The notes: generated from the sequence alone by a model not told the origin. 64,000 nt of DNA from Hydractinia symbiolongicarpus (GCF_029227915.1 NC_079888.1:4723001-4787000); one strand, 5' to 3'; shown: positions 26,072 through 39,622, numbered from the stretch's first letter. A program made the numbers and translations.

Positions 26072-28806
26072 TGTAATCTTTCCCTATCGATTTTACCAAA
26101 AAGTAGTTTTAGGCATGCCATAAATAAGAATAAAAATGAGATCTCCCAACAAAACAAACAACAACAATAACAAAAAGATTAATTTGAAAAAAGCTAATAA
26201 TCATAGGAAGTAAATTTACAAGCATCTCTATCTTAATTTTTGACCTACTTTTTGTCATAATCGTACCTTGGTAAGTAATATTGTAAAGGTGTCGTCACAG
26301 TAAACTGCATTGTATAGGAGAACTATCTTACTACAATCTTCTTAGTCTTAATCTTAATCTTACAACAATCATTGAAATTGTATTACGTATCAAACCCAAA
26401 ATTTTGCCTTGAAAGTAAACAAACTAAAAGCATTGACACAATGCAAACGTCTAAGATATATACAACAAATCTTTCGTGCAAAAAATCTAAAAAAAATTTT
26501 CTTGTTTGCACAATAATACAGCTCTCATGTTGCCATTGAGATAAATTTAATAACAGCATAGAAAAAAAATCATTTTTCTATGGAAAACATGCATTAAAAA
26601 GCAACATTTTATTATCATGATAACAATAATAGCAGTCAATAATCCTCAACAGGTAAGCATTTATTTTTTTAAGACCATTGATTATACATGATTTTTATAA
26701 GCAATTGAAATTCTAAAATAAGGTTTCAGGATGCTTATGAAGAGTACTTTCTCAGGCTCAAAAAATGCTTAGATTATGCTTAATAGCAAAACGATTTATT
26801 GGAAAATGTTTATGAAAAACACATGATCAAGCTGTAAATATGCTTAATTAAAAAAAATATGCAATTGAATATTAACCATCAGTAATTACAACTTAAATCT
26901 CACTACATGCTGGTTAATTCAGACATAAAAAAGAAAAACTGGCCATGAAACAAAAAATACAAAACATTTTCTTAGGTTTCACATAATGCTTAGCATATGC
27001 TTAAAAAATGACTACATACTGCTTATGTCACCCTTATAAAAATAACAACATGTGACCTATTTTACCATTGAATTATGAAAAATAGTACTTTACTTTTAAC
27101 CAAACAAATTACATAAAAATGGTAAAATGGTGATAACACATTTCCAATGTAATGCAGATCGTGCAAATAACAAACATCTTTATAAAGATATGGTGTAGTT
27201 CATCTAAGAAGTTCCTGCTTGTTTCCTTTTAGTTTCAGTGAAATCAAGAAAGAAAACAAGAATTTAAGTTGAAGAGCTATTATAAAAAAGATTTATCCCA
27301 ACAAAGACATCACAACTCTTTTTAGGCATCTTTAGTTTTATTTCAGAATTTAAATTTTATTTTGGTATTAAGTTTAATTTTTGCATTTGTTTACATAATT
27401 TCAGGTAAAAAAAACTTATTTCAGGTTTGATTTTATTTTGGTCAAAATGACCACATTTCCCTTCTTAAATGGTGGTAGTAAACACGATTCAGCCCTGATA
27501 TGAAACACTCTACATAAATCACATGGACTTCCATTTAGGTAAATCTTATTATATACCTGTGTAAAAATACCTTAAAAGCCTGGCAAAAATATTTGAAGTT
27601 GCTTTAGAATAAAATAAAAAATCTCAATATAATCTGAAAAGATTAAATATGAGAACTGAAAAAACAAACTTAAACTTTTTGTCTTTTCAAGCTTAATATT
27701 ATTAAATCTTGTTAATAACTTTTTTTTAAATTGAAAACACTACTAACTTGGTTCTTTATCTTTGTTAGATTTCATAGATTGAAACACAAATCCTGCAGCA
27801 GTAATAATATAACTAATAAAAATTAGAAACTTTTCCTAGATTTTTTTTCCAACAAGTATTCATAGGATTTTATTAACTTAAAAAATAATTGAACACTAAT
27901 AGAAGAAAAACTAATAGCTTTCTTTTCAAAACATTTAAACGACTGAGATGAAAAAACACAGGTTTCTCTTCTTACGCCACTTCACTATTTGTTTACCTAT
28001 GTAAAAGGATATATAAATTTATGCAATAACACACTGTGTAATTACAACAACTCTCAAAGTTTTCACAATATCCAAAACAACCCTTTCTATTTTTAGCCAT
28101 TTAAAATTAGAAATCCGCAAATATTTTTTTTTACTAATAATTTTTTTTCTAACAAAAAAGTAGAACTACTATGATCTTTCTGAAAATTTACAAGAAAAAA
28201 GTTGTTTTAGGAAGATTTTGGCAGATGTGCAGTAAAAGTACTTATCAAGTGTTTTCAAAAAGCTTTAAGGTGGGCTGCAATGATCAAGTTTTCATAACAG
28301 TTGATATCATATTAATATCAATAGATTTTAAAGTGAGAAAAGCTTTTTGATAATTCACAAATGTACTAATGCATTGCTTGCTTTCCATACTTTTTTTGCT
28401 ATGAGATGTCACAAAAGTGGATTTAAAAAAAGGAGAATTTAGCCCTAGCAATGGCAATAATGTGATGGTGGTGGTGGTCATTATTTTACACATTTACACA
28501 TCTAGCAATTAAATTAACAAATATGTTACATAAAAACATACAAACTCTTTTCCAGAGTCTAACACTGTACTTAAGGTTTTTTTCCAGGCATATCGGTCAC
28601 ATTATAATATTGTTAGTTGGAAATGGTTAACCTCAATAATTTTCAGACTAAAAAAAATCAGACAAACGAGAGAAATAGTTATTCATGTTTGTTTTAATAT
28701 TTAAATCTCACAATAATGGACATCACAATATTTTTTTTACAATGCAAAAAACATTGCCTAGCAGACACCAGTCAATTTTATGTAATATAAACAGATTTTT
28801 ACAATA
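26072..28806. other. Intergenic between CTSC-B and ISY1
   Basis: Very AT-rich, no exon seen. Between about 26740 and 27030 the phrase ATGCTTA recurs many times with irregular spacing, which may be a decayed simple array. The CTSC-B promoter (above 26071) and the ISY1 3' end (below 28807) lie here but cannot be placed. Confidence 0.4.
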
Positions 28807-29643
28807 TTATACTCCCATTAAAGTTTTTGCTTCTGAGCTTTGTGCTTTTAGCAATTCACTAGCGTATCGATCTAACAGTTCTTGTTTCTTTCGTCTGACT
28901 AGCATTTCTTCCACATCCTTTTGACTAGGTACTGGGACATGCGAAACAAATGGTTTATCACCAGTGAGAGTATCGTCTCCCATTTCTGCATCATTGTCTT
29001 TATCATCGGTTGCATAAATATTTGTTTCCTCTTCTTCCATAACAACTTCTCCACTACTAACTTTTTTTTCCCATTCCACCAGGGCTTCTTTTCTTACCTT
29101 CTTTTCCACCTCAGCCTCTAGTTTCACTAAAACACCATCATCATCATCACGGTAGCCATAATAATCAGCATCTATGTATTTGTAAAGCTCAGCTCTATTT
29201 TTTCTTGGCACTTCAGGCGGTTCTTGTTCAAAAAGTTCTCTAACGCCTGGCAAATCTTTTGCAGCACCAAAATATTTGTACCCACGATTTCCAGGCAATT
29301 CTTTTCCTTCATGATCCAACATTTTTGGACCAATTTTACCATAATTTGGCCCTCCTAGCTCAACAATACGGTCTTCCCAATGTCGTTTTTCACGCAAAAG
29401 TTTATTGATTTCATCATTTAAATCCCTAATTCTAAATTCTCCCATACCGGCATTTTGAATTTGTGCAACTTTCTTAGAAATTTCTCTGATAATTTGATGT
29501 CGCCATTTCTCTGACTCTTTTAAACTGTTACATTCGGTTGCTAAGAATGGCCTTCTTGTTGGCACCACTGGTTTATCTTCATTATTCATCATGGTTGTCC
29601 ATCTGGACAATATTGCCATTGCCTTTTCAGCACTACGAGCCAT
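28807..29643 (-). CDS. ISY1: ISY1 pre-mRNA splicing factor
   Basis: Nuclear splicing factor of the NineTeen-associated (XAB2/Syf1) spliceosome module. The single exon encodes 278 residues, close to human ISY1 (285). The N-terminus MARSAEKAMAILSRW matches the family. The block from about residue 47 to 90 (EKWRHQIIREISKKVAQIQN, then FRIRDLNDEINKLLREK) and the block KIGPKMLDHEGKELPGNRGY followed by KYFGAAKDLPGVRELFE are nearly identical to animal ISY1. An acidic stretch (about 200-225) precedes the conserved C-terminal FVSHVPVPSQ and VRRKKQELLDRYASE segments. The ATG at 29643 is the family start, and an acceptor-like TTTTTAG lies 13 bases before it, so a 5' UTR intron is possible. A complete coding region without introns stands out against the intron-rich KDM7 and CTSC genes. 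Confidence 0.96.
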   Translation of the reverse strand: MARSAEKAMAILSRWTTMMNNEDKPVVPTRRPFLATECNSLKESEKWRHQIIREISKKVAQIQNAGMGEFRIRDLNDEINKLLREKRHWEDRIVELGGPNYGKIGPKMLDHEGKELPGNRGYKYFGAAKDLPGVRELFEQEPPEVPRKNRAELYKYIDADYYGYRDDDDGVLVKLEAEVEKKVRKEALVEWEKKVSSGEVVMEEEETNIYATDDKDNDAEMGDDTLTGDKPFVSHVPVPSQKDVEEMLVRRKKQELLDRYASELLKAQSSEAKTLMGV

Positions 29644-31487
29644 TTTTTATATTTGCTAAAAATAAAAGCACATACTTTATTATCGCATAAATAGACTTCC
29701 ATATAATGTTGGATCCAACAATGCAAATCAGATATTTGTTTTCTTTTTCAGTAATGGCTTGTCATTGGAAAACTGTAGCTATATATCAAAGAAATAAGAT
29801 TAATGTATAACATTTAATGAGCTGGTATGCACAATTAACTATACTCTGTAATGACAACTATTTTAAACAATCAGCCTGATTGATTGACAGCAGATAACTG
29901 CTAGTACCTTTTCGATAAATTAATAAACCAATCAAAAGGGTGCTACTAATCAACAAATTTCTTTCTTTAGCTATTAGTAAGAAAATGACACAAACCAGTC
30001 ATAAAGTCAAACATCAATTGAAGTAAATCAAGTGGAAGATCGTCTTTGGAGATGGTGAATGCTTTAAGAGGTTGATAAGAAAAAAAGAAGTTGATAGGGG
30101 GAGGGGATGACTGTTGACAAGAAGACAGTGAGTGGGTGAGCATAATTTGTTGCCGATCCCTCATTAAGACTCCTAATGTACAGGTGTAAGCAGACAGGTA
30201 AAAACATATATAGCGCTTAAAATAAGTACTTTATCCCTAGCAGCCAGTGACAATCAAGAATTTAAAATGGCTGGTGAAGTCAATTTGTTCTGCAGTTAAA
30301 AAAATCAAAATTACTGTGAAGAACCAGGGTTTTAAACATATATGCATTGACAATTACGATGCGACGATGTGAATGCATTGTAAATGCTTTAATTTAAACT
30401 TCTTCTTATTGGACAAATGTTACTAAAAGTGAAAAACATGTTTACATCTTAATGGTCACACACTAATATCGAACATGAGCATAAACAATAAAACAATGAC
30501 ATTTCCAGACAAAAATAAAAAAACCCTATTTACAGTTAATTGGGGGCAGGCCTATTGTCTTGCAGCATAATTTTTCTAAAACTTGAAATCAACTGAAATT
30601 TGAACACCAATTTATATTTTTTTATGAAAAGAGAACATTAGAAAAGTAATTAGATGAAAATTCCACTTTGTAACTGCTCTTGTTGTTGGCGGCTGTTTAA
30701 AGATGCTAGCTAGCTACAAATGTGTTTCGCATCAACAATATCAAAAGTGGAAAAACATAAACGAAATATAAGTAAACCTTACAGAAACCTTTTCCTGCAT
30801 AAACAATATCATAAACTGGAAAAAAATAAACAAACCTTACAGAAACCTTGTCTTGCATCAATAATATCATCAAAACTGAAAAAAACTAAAAAAAACTTTG
30901 CATGAACCTTGCTATGTTTCATTTATATAACCATACTCTTCTTCAAATGTTTTAAAGAAAATGAAGAAAACACTCAAAAAGAACAGCTATATTTTTTGTA
31001 AACAAAATTTCTGTTACTTTATGCTAGGAACTTCATTTAACAGTTCGTGTAGTCTGTAAATATCTAAGCCCGTTAATTCATATGTGGCACAAATATATAT
31101 GTATTCCTACATAGGTACTTTGGCATATTTCCAATACTCCTTGGAAAATTTAAAAGAGACTGAATGTTCGTTTTATGAGGGTTTATGTCATCATTCCTGT
31201 TTATGCAAAGCATTGTTCGTTAGGGACACATGTTATGGTTCAAATTACAGGTTAAAAAATCACTTTCTCAAAGCATAGGTTAGATGTCTACCTTGCATAA
31301 TCCGTTTCTGAAAATTACCTTGCTAAATAAGCACAAAAGTGACAACAAAGATGCTGTGCTTGGAGTAGTACGTAAAAGAAGCCAAGCTTTAAATGCAGTT
31401 TTATTTGTGTGAATGTTAAAATAAAATTGTGCCAGTATAGCATGGTTAAAACATATTGTAAATAAATGTTGAAACCTAAATTTCCCC
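29644..31487. other. Upstream region of ISY1, no gene
   Basis: No exon is supported. From about 30728 to 30905 there are three degenerate copies of a unit of roughly 60 bp (AACAATATCA, then AACTGGAAAAA, then ACAGAAACCTT, then GCAT). The rest is AT-rich with no recognised content. Confidence 0.4.
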
Positions 31488-31952
31488 ATGTTTTTATTGT
31501 GGATTTTGTTTATTTTGTACATTTTTGTACACTTAGATGCCCATGCAAGTAAACCTGAAGAAATTTGTACCTCAGTTTACCATTGTCTGCAGCAGCACGG
31601 TGTACCATGCAGGAAATTTTTATTATTCATTATTTTGCCCCTCTACCTAGCTAGCTTGAACCTGAAACCCTTGGAGCCCGAATTGGAACTACAGCACCAA
31701 ATGACAACCTCTGGAGACTGGGACATATATTCAAATGAGGCAAGGCTTGATGGCATGCATTGGAACATAGGCCTTTCGAAATTTAAATTAACACAAAGCA
31801 AAACAGTCAAAAAAATTGTTACCAAAACCAAAACTATATATTATAAAAAACCGTGCCATAAAACTGTATACATTGATGACTGTGTCATAGAATTCAGTTA
31901 TTCTGTTTATGCTCCTTTTTACGGATTTCTTGTAAATCACAATCTAGGCTGA
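31488..31952 (+). other. Unrecognised 154-codon open frame before the LINE fragment
   Basis: Opens with ATG, begins with a hydrophobic stretch (about residues 1-15) and a second one near 45-57, then a Lys/Thr-rich middle. No domain or family was recognised. It lies immediately upstream of, and on the same strand as, the reverse-transcriptase fragment, so it may be a decayed 5' part of that element. It could also be chance in low-complexity sequence. Confidence 0.15.
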
Positions 31953-33775
31953 ATAAAAATGTTAAAACAGTGACTGACAAACATGCCCCTTTCAAAACAC
32001 ATAGATTTTCTGGCCGTGTTGAGGCATGATGAATTAATAATAGCCAACAAAGAAAGAGACTTCTTAAAAAGGGAAGCATCAAAAACAAAATCCATTATAG
32101 ACGGGGAAGCTTCAAACAAAAAAGGAACCAGGTAATAGGTCTCAAAAATCGAGGAGTACTATAATGACGTTTTGCAGGACTTTCAAAAACGGCCAAAACA
32201 ACTTTAGAAAACCCTAAAAAATTGGTTCCTGATAAACCAGGCAATACTACCTCGATAAAACAAGTAGTCCGAAACGATGGTACGGAAACTTCTCACCCAA
32301 AAGAAATTTCCAACACATTCAATTCATTTTTTGTCAGTGGTGGTGCCAAACTAGCCTCTAAATTTTCTTCTGACACTAATAATGTTAACCTACCAGGTTC
32401 GTCAATTTTAAGTATTTATTTATCAAGTCTTTTCAACAAATCTTTATTTACTGGTTATGTACCTAAATGTTGGAAGACTAAAAGGGTCTCGCCTATTTTT
32501 AAAAGTGGCAATAAATCCTACTAATTATCGGCCTATCTCCATTTTGCCAATTCCTATGAATATTTTTGAAAAGTTAGTGCATGAGCAAACGTCTCATTTT
32601 ATTTCTGAGCACAACTTCCTGAATGACAGACAGTCCGGATTTCGAAAACTCTTTTCCCGTTGATGTCTCTGATTTTATTCTTACTGAGCTCAACCACCAT
32701 AACTTTGTTTGTACTGTGCTCATTGACATTAAAAAAGCTTTTGACACTGTTGATCATAAAATTTTGTTAAAAAAACTAGTGTTTTGGCATCAGAGATGCT
32801 GCCTTTGACTGAGTCGAGTCCTACTTAACGGGCCGAATGCAGCTGACTCTTGTTAACGACACAGGATCAGATCTGCTTCATGAAGATGCTTTTGGGGTGC
32901 CGCAGGGATCTGCGTTGGAACCCCTGCTCTTTCTTTTGTATATTGATGACTTAAAATCTATCATCCATTAAAACTACCACCATCTATATGCAGATGATAC
33001 AATAATTATTTCATCCCATAAAAACTTGGATACCCTTGTCTCCCAGGTAGAGTTAGAACTTTCGCAAGTCAACCTCTGGCTGAATAATAACAAAATGACT
33101 ATTAATATGGACAAAACTAAAACAATCTTTTTCGGCAACCACAGCCAATTAAAAAAAGTTGAGAAAAAAACTATTATATAACTACATGGGTATTCTTCTG
33201 AAGAGAAGCAGAAAAGTTAAATATCTTGGGGTAACATTTGATCAAAAAATGTAATGGAAAGAGCACATTAATGACGTAAAAAGAAAACTACTAATTGAAT
33301 ATTCTAAAATTAGAACCATTGCATCATGTTTAACACCTAACACAAAAAACCTTTTAATTAATGCACTTGTCATGCCATATTTCAACTACTGCTCCTCGGC
33401 ATGGGCTTGTGCCACCCAAGGTACATTGGGAAAACTAGAAAAACGATTAAAATGTGTTTGTACCTTTCTTGGGAAAGAGAGGGAATATTCAATGAATAAT
33501 TTACTCATCAAAAACAATGCCATATTAGTTTTCAAAGCCATGAATCACATTGCTCCTGATAACGTGCTCTCAAAATTCCTTTTGACAGAAAATTGGCATA
33601 ATCATCAAACAAGAGGGGCTTCAAAAAACATGTTCACACTTTCCTTGGTCAACACGGAATTTGGCAAAAAAGTCTTCCCATTTAGGGCTGCAAAAGTGTG
33701 GAATAATCTTCCAGACCAAGTGACCTGTTATGGAAGTCTGCTTTCGTTTAAGACTTCCATCTCTATATAATGTAT
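31950..33775 (+). mobile_element. Decayed L2/CR1/Jockey-like non-LTR retrotransposon fragment
   Basis: Reverse-transcriptase homology can be followed in several broken frames. The linker before RT contains DKHAPFK near 31980. Then come WKTKRVSPIFKSG (about 32470), NYRPISILPI (32523), the A-motif LIDIKKAFDTVDHKI (about 32720), GVPQGSALEPLLFLLYIDDL (about 32895), YADDT (about 32990) and KVKYLGVTFD (about 33210). A longer open C-terminal piece follows (33372-33770), ending in the typical FPFRAAKVWNNLP motif. Stops and frameshifts (for example at 32520, 32810, 32970 and 33180) show it is dead. The endonuclease part was not recognised, so it is 5'-truncated or too decayed. It lies in the gap between ISY1 and KDM7. 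Confidence 0.88.
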
Positions 33776-34752
33776 TTGGCAAATTCTAATGGAGATCACT
33801 TTTTAACGTTTTAATTTTTGTTTTTTATTCTTTTTCTTTTCAATTTTTACAGATTATAAATGTCACTATGTTTAATTGAGCTGAGGCAGTCTAAGGTTTA
33901 TCAATTTTTGTTTCTTTTTTGTTCTAGTGGCCCCCAGTGGAAACAATCCACTAACTATAGGTTTTTGTGATTTTCTGGGCTAGCCACTTTAATTATTTAG
34001 GCGTAACACAAAAAAATGTTTGTTTAGTGTCCTTTTGAGGGTTCAGAAAAGGATCGCTCGGTCGGTCGGCCATAAAAAAAAGATACATTTTTTTCAAAAA
34101 AGGTTACATTATTTTGCTTAAACATTTTGCATATATAGTCGAATTCAGGTGCCGTCATGTTTGATCATCCACTCAAACTACCTCATCACCCCTTTTTACG
34201 CCGCCGCCACTCGAGAGATTTGGTGTAACGCCCACCACCTTGCAAGAATTAACATTATTTACGGTGCATAAAAAGGCCGTTTTGTTAAACGCAAAAATTA
34301 TCGTGAAGTGTATGCTAGGGCTTGCGCAAAAAGGAAGAAGAAGGCTCGCTGATTCATTTTAGAGGCAATTTATAATCAGAAAAACATTGTGGCGTGAGGT
34401 GACTCGAAGAAAAGAATAGATAAGAATGTTGTTAGATTTTCCTTTGCTTGTTTTATTCTTCTCTTAGAAAGACACCCGAATCAAAACAGTGTTTTTTTTT
34501 CTCAACAGACGTTCAGGAAATAAAGCATGACATGCACGGTGAATGAGTTGTTGTTGGAAATCCTCAGTGATGATGGTGGTGTGCGAAGCATGTCAAATGG
34601 GCTTATTAAGATATATATTCTTAGAGGGATTACTTCATATTTTTATTCTCTGGAGGGAAAGTGAAGACACTAATGAATTTTTTTTTTAAATAATGAAATT
34701 TTTCATGCAGTGGTAAGTATACATGGCGGGCGGCTGACGGTAAACTCAGGTA
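33776..34752. other. Intergenic, nothing recognised
   Basis: Sequence after the LINE fragment. No exon, no tRNA-like element and no clear repeat is supported. A poly-A end for the LINE could not be placed. Confidence 0.35.
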
Positions 34753-35355
34753 TATAGCGTATGATCCGCCAAGTCCGTGAAAAAAACACATTTAACGTCC
34801 TTATATCCATATCGTCAACATATCGGTTATTTCAAACTTTTATTATCGTAGCGCTATCTGTCGCGGACCGTTCGGGGGGTTTGACAAGAAAAAAAATACA
34901 TTTATTTGTGGACAAATAAGCCGATAATGCCGTGATGGATCCTTCAACTCCGTGAAATTTGAAAAACACGTTTGCTTTCTGATGACTAGCAAAAATATTT
35001 CAAAAATTAAAATATTCATTAGAAAACATTCTCAAATCATTGGACCCTCAGAAAAGTTATATATAACATGACCATAATTATAACCAATTAACTGAGATAA
35101 CAATATATATCAAAAATGACCACCGTCGCGCTTGACTTGAAAATCACAAAAAGGTGTAGCCAGCTGAACTTACCGCCAAATTTTTGTCATGCGGGAGTTC
35201 CGACACCCCTAAAATGATTAAGTGGTAGTATCAAACCCCCTTAATCGAATTCATTCATTAAAAATGGTAGACAGAGCTGTGGTAAGTTGTTGTAGGCTTC
35301 GAAAGCAGTTTCACGGAGTTATCGGATTCACGGAGTTGGCGGATCATACGCTATA
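34753..35355. mobile_element. 603-bp inverted-repeat DNA element, TA-flanked
   Basis: Left end 34753-34781 and right end 35327-35355 are inverted copies over 29 bp with one mismatch (core GCGTATGATCCGCCAA, then TCCGTGAA). If the element is taken as TAGCG...CGCTA, it is flanked on both sides by TA, the target duplication of Tc1/mariner-type elements. The TCCGTGAAA phrase is repeated inside (34950 and, inverted, 35309). The one 76-codon open frame at its right side has no recognised family, so the element looks non-autonomous. Confidence 0.75.
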
Positions 35356-38300
35356 CGACTTCCTTCGGCCTAAATATCATGACTGTGATTTCATGTATTG
35401 TAAAACTGGTGAAAAAAAATTTGAAAAAATTAACATCTTTTTTATTTCATAATAACAATGAAAACGTCTTTTCTTTGCTAACTTGCATGTTAAAAAACAG
35501 CGCAGAAGACGTCGTCGGGACGTTTTTTGAGTGTAGCTAGCTAGACGCTGCCCTTATTAATCCAAGATAGCGCAGACAATAACATAACAATCCTACCCGA
35601 CCAATGAAAAGCTTTAACATTCATATGACATGTACCTAACCTGTTAGCTAAGTTAGATGTTGGTCTTTTTATTTGGTTTTTGTGTCTGTTGGTTGCGTGT
35701 TTTGCCTGCATGGATCTCGAGCCAATAACTCAATATGGGTACATCGAATTTTCTTCTGAACAACCGTGACCGAAACACCTCCTGTGGTTTTGTGGAAGAT
35801 TTGTGAAAATTTAAAAGCTATTATCAGCTGGAACTTACTATTCACACACTATCTATGATATGGGCACTGATTGTTCATTTAAAAAATAAATTTGCTTCGT
35901 AAAATTGAAGTGTCCATGGCATGGTAAAATTATATATAAAGAACAACAATCACGATCCAAGACCTGTTGTCTTTTGGCCGTATCTATCAATAATAGGCCC
36001 AGGGACGATGGGAGATAAAAAAAAACCTGGGGAAAAGGTCGTATAAAGAATGAAACGGTTTTCAAATGATTTTTACACTCATTAGCCTCAGTTTTGCAGT
36101 TATGTACCTTTTTCGACATCGGGACGGCGATTCCCGCCGTCCCCGGTTATAGAAAAGAATCAACAGGCGCTGGGAACGAGGTTGTGCAAGCAAAATATTA
36201 CACTCAACGATACAATTTACAATTCCCTAAGCAACCTTGTCCCCAGGGCTCTTTTTTAGATAATGGTTGGTCTCCACGTTTTCTTTTATAATGAGAGTCA
36301 AGGTGCAGAGCACTTCTGTTCCGTACAAGTTTTTAATAATCGTGAATCTGTTAAAAACGCATTCGTTTTACAGCAAGCGCACGTTACATACATGATGCAA
36401 AAATTTTTTAGAAAAAATACTACAAAAGGAAATCCCAAGGTTTTCCTTATATAATTGCTTTTTTCTGTTTTCCATGTTTTTTTTGTTTTTGAACTATACA
36501 CCCTGTGCTCTCATAATGACTGAACGATTAGTTGACTAATAAGCGCTTATTAAGCAGTTTGCAGAATAAATATTGAAAAATATTTTTTATCATATCAACA
36601 ACAACTAAATCAAGAACAGTGCACGTATACACTGACCCGCAATGCAGCGTATTTGAATTTGATAAATTAAACATCGTTTTGAGCTGGATTTCTTCGTTAC
36701 GTTTCATCAGAGAAAGCCTAAAGCATTAAAAATGACATCCTATCGTTTTATTTATTTATTTATTTTTTTGCTAAACTAAGTTAAACAAAATAAAGAAAGG
36801 GTATAAGAGCATATTCAAAGTTCTTTACAAATTTTGTTCAAAAATATTGCGTTACTAAAACTATCTATTACTATAGCCAACGTTTGTAGGAGGTACTGTT
36901 ACATAAAAGACATGGTTTATATTGTAATGTATGGAAAAATGAAAAGCAGACTCGGCAGTTTGTTGGAAAACTTTGTTAACTAGCTATATAAAAGAAAAAT
37001 TATCAGGGAATTAGTTTGTTACCTAAGAAAGTAAAAGTAATATCGTTACAAAGCTGAGTTAATTTCTTCTTTTTCCCTCCTTAAACACAGACTGTTTTTT
37101 ACAAACGTAATACAAGGAGCCATCATAAAACACGCAAAAATGATAAACTTTATTAATATTATATTATTGTTTACGTTTTTTTTCCTCTTTTCTTCTTTGA
37201 AAGGAGAAATTTTGAACGTCGTAATAGATTTCCAATTTTCATTTGGAGATTTCGCGCCGAAAAGTCACTTGAGACGTACACAAAAAATATCTTCTTTGAG
37301 ATACGCCAGTAGGTAAAATAATTTTTAATCTGGAGGTCACAAGTAGAACCAGACTAAAGGTCATAAGTGGACACCTGACTAACTTTTTAAAATAGTTCCT
37401 TGGTAAGGGAATATTTTCGCTCGATTAAATGGTAGATGGGCTTCGCTTGCGCTCAGCTTGCTGGCTTAGCTCTGCAAAAAGAATGTCCATAGAAGAACGA
37501 GAAGGCTGATAAAGTAAAATATTTAATTTGCAACATCTCCATCCCAGGACCTGTTGTCACTTTATTTCGCTTATTTTTAACATCGTTTCCAGGGCTCTTT
37601 TACACTTTTGATAGTTTAACGGGGAACGTCAGACTATTAAAAGCATATACGCTTGAATTCTGTGTCAGTTATGGTGACGCCAGTAGAATACTGCCCCAGC
37701 TAAAGAAAACGAGTTACAGGGAATTTGCGCCGTCGGTGCGTAGATCTTGAATCGACCTTAGTAAACGATCCTTTGTTCAGCAAGGAATCTAGATCTAAAG
37801 AGGAACGCGCTTTCCAACGGTTAGGAATAAAGAAGATTCAAGATATGTTGAAACTTGTCCATGTGGTTTAAAATACAACTCGACTATTGATTACGTTTTG
37901 TTCAAAGAAATTAGAAATTAAATTCATTCTGATTATACTTCACATGTTTTAGTCACTTCGATTTGCCAAAAGAAGACATTACAACAACAGGGCGTCCACT
38001 CAAAAGTTGTTCTTGATTTTTCTGGCATTCCCGACATTTTTTAGCTAAAAATTCTGACATTTTTTTCCTATAGTTATGGCTAATGAACTAGCTGAATGTT
38101 CAAGAAAGAAGAAAAAAACAACAGAGGATGAAACAAATACTGACAGTGAAAAACTGACAGTGAAAAACAAAGTTTAGACGCAACTTATGGCGCTTTTTCT
38201 TTGAAATAATACTCAAAAGAACAAAAAACTAAATAAGGTTGAGTAGTCTTTCATACATACATAAATACACAAGCTAGCTGGCTACAATAAAATTTTACAA

Positions 38301-39252
38301 GAGGTCGCCATGTTTCAATTCAAAATAAAACATCAGATTCAAAGCGACTGTCTATAAAATGTTTGACAATTGTAGCAGAATCTGAAATTTTCCCATACAT
38401 TTCTCAGGGATGAAGAAAATTGAACACTCGTATTTTTTGGCTTTCGCCAGAAATTTCTTTGTTCCTCCCAAATTAGCGTTCTTGGCAGCAGGTCTTAGCA
38501 GGGCGTGGGCATGAGAATTTTATCTATCTTGGCAGCTTTGAAAGTGTTTACAAACGGACCTTACTAACCAATCAAAATTCTCAAAACGCTGCCCTGTTTA
38601 GTGTAATAGAAATAAAACATATTTATCTGTGACGCGCAAACGCTAGGAGCTACGCCTGTGAACGCTACAATAAAGAGGGTTCTCGTATGATAATCAAAAT
38701 CGGTGAGTGAGCTGAGAAATCTTTAAATCTAAAAAACTCCAAAGAAACAAAGCATACAGTAAAGCTAAGGCAGAAAAAAACTTTTCGCAACTTATTTTCG
38801 CAAATAAAAATCACCACCGTTGAATAAATAAACAGTTACAAAAATATAATCCGTTACAACCGGAATCAACTCCGTGTTTTTGAAGTAAAATCTATCTGAT
38901 CAATACATTTTAAAATATTTACATATTATGTATGATAAAATATCTCATTGTATCAATGACGCGAATTTGCTACTGTAGCATTGGATTTACAACACAAAAT
39001 TGACATTAAGCTTTGACGCTTCTTTGCTGCTGCATGTTACATCACGTTCTAACACGCGCATCCGTTGTACTTGTTACACACGCACACACGCACTGATGTT
39101 CACGGAAAAATTAAGAAAGCTATTATATTCAAACTATGCGTAAAAACTATACGCAAAATTATACGTTTTGTTATAGAGCATAGTGAGTGAAACCACGCAA
39201 ATTGGGCTTTAGCAGAAAAAAATACGTACAAATTCAGTTCTGAGTAGGAATA
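35356..39252. other. Gene-poor intergenic region with CCTGGGG fold-back copies
   Basis: No exon is supported over 3.9 kb. Fold-back family ends occur at about 35960-36050 (GACCTGTTGTC facing ACCTGGGGAAAAGGTCG), about 36110-36185 (right end GCGCTGGGAACGAGGTTG), about 36231 (CAACCTTGTCCCCAGGGCTC) and about 37545-37605. A (TTTA)n run lies near 36750. Other open frames are short and without resemblance to known proteins. Confidence 0.5.
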
Positions 39253-39363
39253 GGATAATAATCCATACAATAACTGATTATGAGGACCATACCGGAGAAT
39301 ATTGACAGGTCAATATTCGAAGGTATTGCCCGAAATAAACAGTTATTATATGGATTATTATCC
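39253..39363. repeat. 111-bp hairpin element
   Basis: GGATAATAATCCATACAATA plus ACTG on the left pairs with CAGT plus TATTATATGGATTATTATCC on the right over 24 bp with one mismatch. The inner part also pairs (CCATACCGG..GAATATTGAC with GTCAATATTCGAAGGTAT), so nearly the whole unit is a palindrome. A second small hairpin with related GCAATACCG/CATTGCCC sequence lies at 39623-39654. Confidence 0.75.
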
Positions 39364-39622
39364 GCCTGTTGCATTTTACAAAAAATATAACATTATAAGC
39401 AGGATGTAGAAACCATGTCTTTATAGACACTATTCCCATGGAACGGACATTCGAACTAAAAATATATATTTTTGAATCGAATATCGTGTAAACATTACAG
39501 GTTTTTATCGTAGCTACAAAAAAAGATAAAGTTTATTTTTATTTTTGCGTCTTGTTTACTTTTTTCTGTATTTATTTACATTTAATGCTACCGTATTTAA
39601 ACTATAAACACGGTTGTTATGG

